From: Lottia gigantea
Lineage: Eukaryota > Mollusca > Gastropoda > Lottiidae
DNA length: 64,000 nucleotides
Assembly: GCF_000327385.1 (NCBI RefSeq)
Contig: NW_008708400.1
Span: 359,707-423,706, forward strand
Reading direction: 5' to 3'
Part shown: in pieces, positions 62,101 through 64,000 of the stretch
How positions within the stretch are numbered: position 1 is the stretch's first letter
Layout: the number at the start of each line of letters is the position of its first letter
Notes under the pieces: generated by a model
Database searches by the model: none
What the model was told of the DNA's origin: nothing
What the model saw: the letters and a program-made list of their open reading frames with translations, nothing else
Made by a program: the position numbers and the translations under genes

Positions 62101-63711
62101 ATTACTTTAAAGATAGATTTTAGAACATATACCATTTACTGCAATCTATATTTAAATCATAGAATAAAAGATATAAAAAACAAAGATTTTTTTTTGCACA
62201 GAGTCTGTTTTTAACACTATTCTTATTTGTAGATTCCATTCTTCAAATTTCACCTTAGTAAAATTATTTAAAGTATGTTAAAAGCTGGTTAAAATTGGTG
62301 TGATTAATTTGGGATTCAACTTACCCTTGACAAAATGCACATTTTGTTAGTTGACTTTTGTCCATATCTGGAACTAAACAATCTTCTTCGGCATTATATG
62401 AACAAATAATACCTAAAAATACATACAATTAAAATTTTGTATTCAACTGTATGTAATGTTCAAATTGTAAAGTTTGGAATATAATTTGAATATTTGGTTA
62501 AATGATAGGAATTTCTTTTTGGCTGAAATTAAATTCAGTTATCTATCAGAAACAACACATTGAAAAATATAGTTCTGTTTGATTTTTTAATAGACCTCAT
62601 TCACATCTCATTTTGGAACGATAGAAAGAGAGGCTCACAACACAAAGTACTTTATCTATTGAAAAGATGGCAACGGCATATGAAGGAATAGTCTATATGA
62701 CGTTATTAAATAATCAATCAACAACACGAAAATGTGTCATAATCAATTCGTATTTTAATGATGTAAAATATGATTAGATTTTAGTTTGTGGTATTGGAAA
62801 AGTAGGCGATAAAGACATCAAGGTTGCAATTTCACTGCCACCTTTTTTTGTTTTGTTTATGATCCTTGTTTTTCTTTTCAATATGGCTGACGGTATATGG
62901 CTAGAAATGCCAGGTAGATTCTACAAACCTTGCATTGGAAAAGAGTAACGTTTATCTGTAGCCAGAGGACCATGAGTCTCTAAAGCAAGTTGATATAAAC
63001 TACCACCAGCTATAAACATATCTATAGTTAAATTATATTCTGTTAAAGCATCACATGTTAAACATCTATATAGTAATTTCTTCTCTACTGTTCTCTGAGT
63101 TGTATTAATAACAATATCTACAGGAACACTGGCCATTCCTGAAAATAGTTTCAATAACATAACCATCTCAGACAAGTGCCACAAGCAAACTCTTTCACAT
63201 AAACATTTTTTATAAAAAAAATACAAAAAGAAAAAGGTTGGCAACAGACACCATTATGTGACAGTTTGTTGATATATTTAACTTTTGATTACTTAAATCA
63301 TCATAGATGTAACATGACTGATTCTAGGAAATGTCAGGAACCAATATTTGTCACCGTTCCTAGCCAAAAAATCATTAAAAAAATCAATCTGATTGGCAGC
63401 CATTCTTATGAAAATTGGAATTACTTTTCACGTGGCTCATGGAATTGGTTCTATGGTTTTAGACTAGAAATATTAAAACAGAGCATATTTTGTTTAGGTT
63501 ATGTTTTAATATTTCCATATCACTCTACTGTAATGTATTTAGCACTGTTTTCAAGACAAGAATTTCTAGAACCAAGAACGTTAAATTGACCAAGCTTACC
63601 AGCACTTTTATAAATATATTGATGAACATCAGCAACTAGAGATGGGTGTACACCATATTTCTGATAAAATATTTCTTCCATACATTTTACTAGTCTTTGT
63701 AAATACCGATC
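56150..63711 (-). CDS. VCPIP1: VCPIP1 (VCIP135) deubiquitinase, C-terminal part
   Basis: Twelve exons in the window (63711-63600, 63138-62929, 62412-62325, 61922-61779, 61530-61397, 60831-60677, 59999-59724, 59257-59026, 58551-58435, 57819-57629, 57097-56453, 56179-56150) encode the last 777 residues; the gene continues past 64000. The protein is a p97/VCP-p47 complex deubiquitinase needed for Golgi and ER reassembly after mitosis and for DNA-protein crosslink repair. The OTU domain with its catalytic Cys lies outside. Visible here: VHPSLVADVHQYIY, Cys pairs (RCLTCDAL, KCAFCQG), HCTCGFKHYWDGKEYDN, SLEWSGKVI, NSNVYEVAQSLVQKHFPGEF, a ubiquitin-like UBX-type fold (DVTFKQLQKLICDTV, LGFPPKELKAP, PIQHGDKITLDI), SGKDLWTYVQSMPHLFSVGG, DGKHCTLPALPGK, RLELCLEPYGHFPVEP, an acidic low-complexity tail and a nine-residue last exon (GEEDTMDTE). 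These parallel human VCPIP1 throughout. Two donors are unusual GTTGGT. Confidence 0.94.
58260..58300. repeat. GGGTA-type microsatellite in VCPIP1 intron
   Basis: Three perfect AGGGT units followed by AGTAGGTAGAAGGTAGTAAG drift. It lies between the exons at 58435 and 57819. Confidence 0.7.
58808..58919. mobile_element. MITE family A, truncated copy 3 (VCPIP1 intron)
   Basis: GAGGGCTCAAATTTCGATGG, GTGAACACTTATACTGATTA and ATTGGTCAAACGGATG lead to TCCCTTGAA, following the right third of copy 1 (36520-36628). The left part is missing and the terminus lacks GCAAACC. Confidence 0.7.
60278..60645 (-). mobile_element. tRNA-derived SINE, near-complete copy in VCPIP1 intron
   Basis: Read on the minus strand, the head GAGCCGCGGTGGCTCTGTGA, GTTAGACG then GGTCCAGGGTTCAATCCTGG resembles pol III A and B boxes of a tRNA. 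A body of about 270 bases includes TGTGCTACAGGCTGTGCACG, and the element ends in a CATTTCATTTCATTTC simple-repeat tail. About 368 bases, no coding capacity. Copies or fragments at 18210-18450, 12140-12171 and 36701-36731. Confidence 0.85.
61915..62070. repeat. 42-bp minisatellite in VCPIP1 intron
   Basis: About three and a half near-identical copies of GTCACTAGAATATAGGTGTA plus TATACCGACAATAAGTCACTAG. It starts at the acceptor of the exon ending at 61922, so the first unit overlaps the splice site and slightly enters the exon. Confidence 0.9.
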
Positions 63712-64000
63712 CTTAAATATCAGAAACATAAAGCGATTCATATTGATTTGGATTATGGACTCATGGTCTGAACAATGATCAAAACAAAGGCAGTTCCATT
63801 ATAGATCAAAAATAGTAGTTCATTGCTTGAACTGTTTATAAAAGTTTTATTCTTCTACTGGTAAAAACAACTATCTAAACAGCTGTTCGGGAATGTTTGA
63901 AAGAGAAGTTGGGTAACTCACAGACTAGGTTCTAACATACATTTTATAACATTTGATAATCAACTTATTATTAATACACTGTTTGGTTGGTGAAACAGTT
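63712..64000. other. VCPIP1 intron running off the window edge
   Basis: No coding exon is visible upstream of the acceptor at 63712-63713; the OTU-encoding exons must lie further right. Confidence 0.7.

Overview
The window is animal nuclear DNA: AT-rich, with intron-dense genes, GT-AG splicing and dispersed SINE/MITE-type repeats. The protein set, together with a C-terminal membrane cassette that I remember from many molluscan surface proteins, points to a lophotrochozoan, most likely a gastropod mollusc. That assignment is inferred from memory and was not searched. Exon models were read by hand; every junction listed preserves the reading frame.

Seven protein-coding genes lie in strictly alternating orientation (- + - + - + -), so their ends are alternately divergent and convergent. 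(1) 1046-9306 (-): a mosaic single-pass membrane protein (signal peptide, three sushi, two F5/8C-like and two kringle domains, Ser/Thr stalk, transmembrane segment), with every intron in phase 1. (2) 11494-25316 (+): LRRIQ1, 28 coding exons. (3) 26296-33106 (-): a SEC14/CRAL-TRIO plus spectrin-like protein with no visible RhoGEF domain. (4) 34745-41883 (+): ethanolamine kinase. (5) 43662-45114 (-): IMMP1L, the mitochondrial inner-membrane signal peptidase subunit, first exon not found. (6) 46765-53392 (+): calumenin, an ER-lumen EF-hand protein ending in HDEF. (7) 56150-63711 (-): the C-terminal two thirds of VCPIP1, the p97-associated deubiquitinase; its OTU catalytic exons lie beyond the right edge.

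The genes do not form a pathway; this looks like ordinary animal gene order. The most interesting observations are: a tandem pair of alternative exons in calumenin, 63 bases apart, whose phases allow only mutually exclusive use; the domain mosaic of gene 1; a five-fold SNPKDLF repeat inside LRRIQ1; a tRNA-derived SINE family with a 32-base stub flanked by a perfect 14-base target duplication; and a TTAA-flanked MITE present in three introns. No viral fossils, CRISPR arrays, canonical tRNA or rRNA genes were seen.
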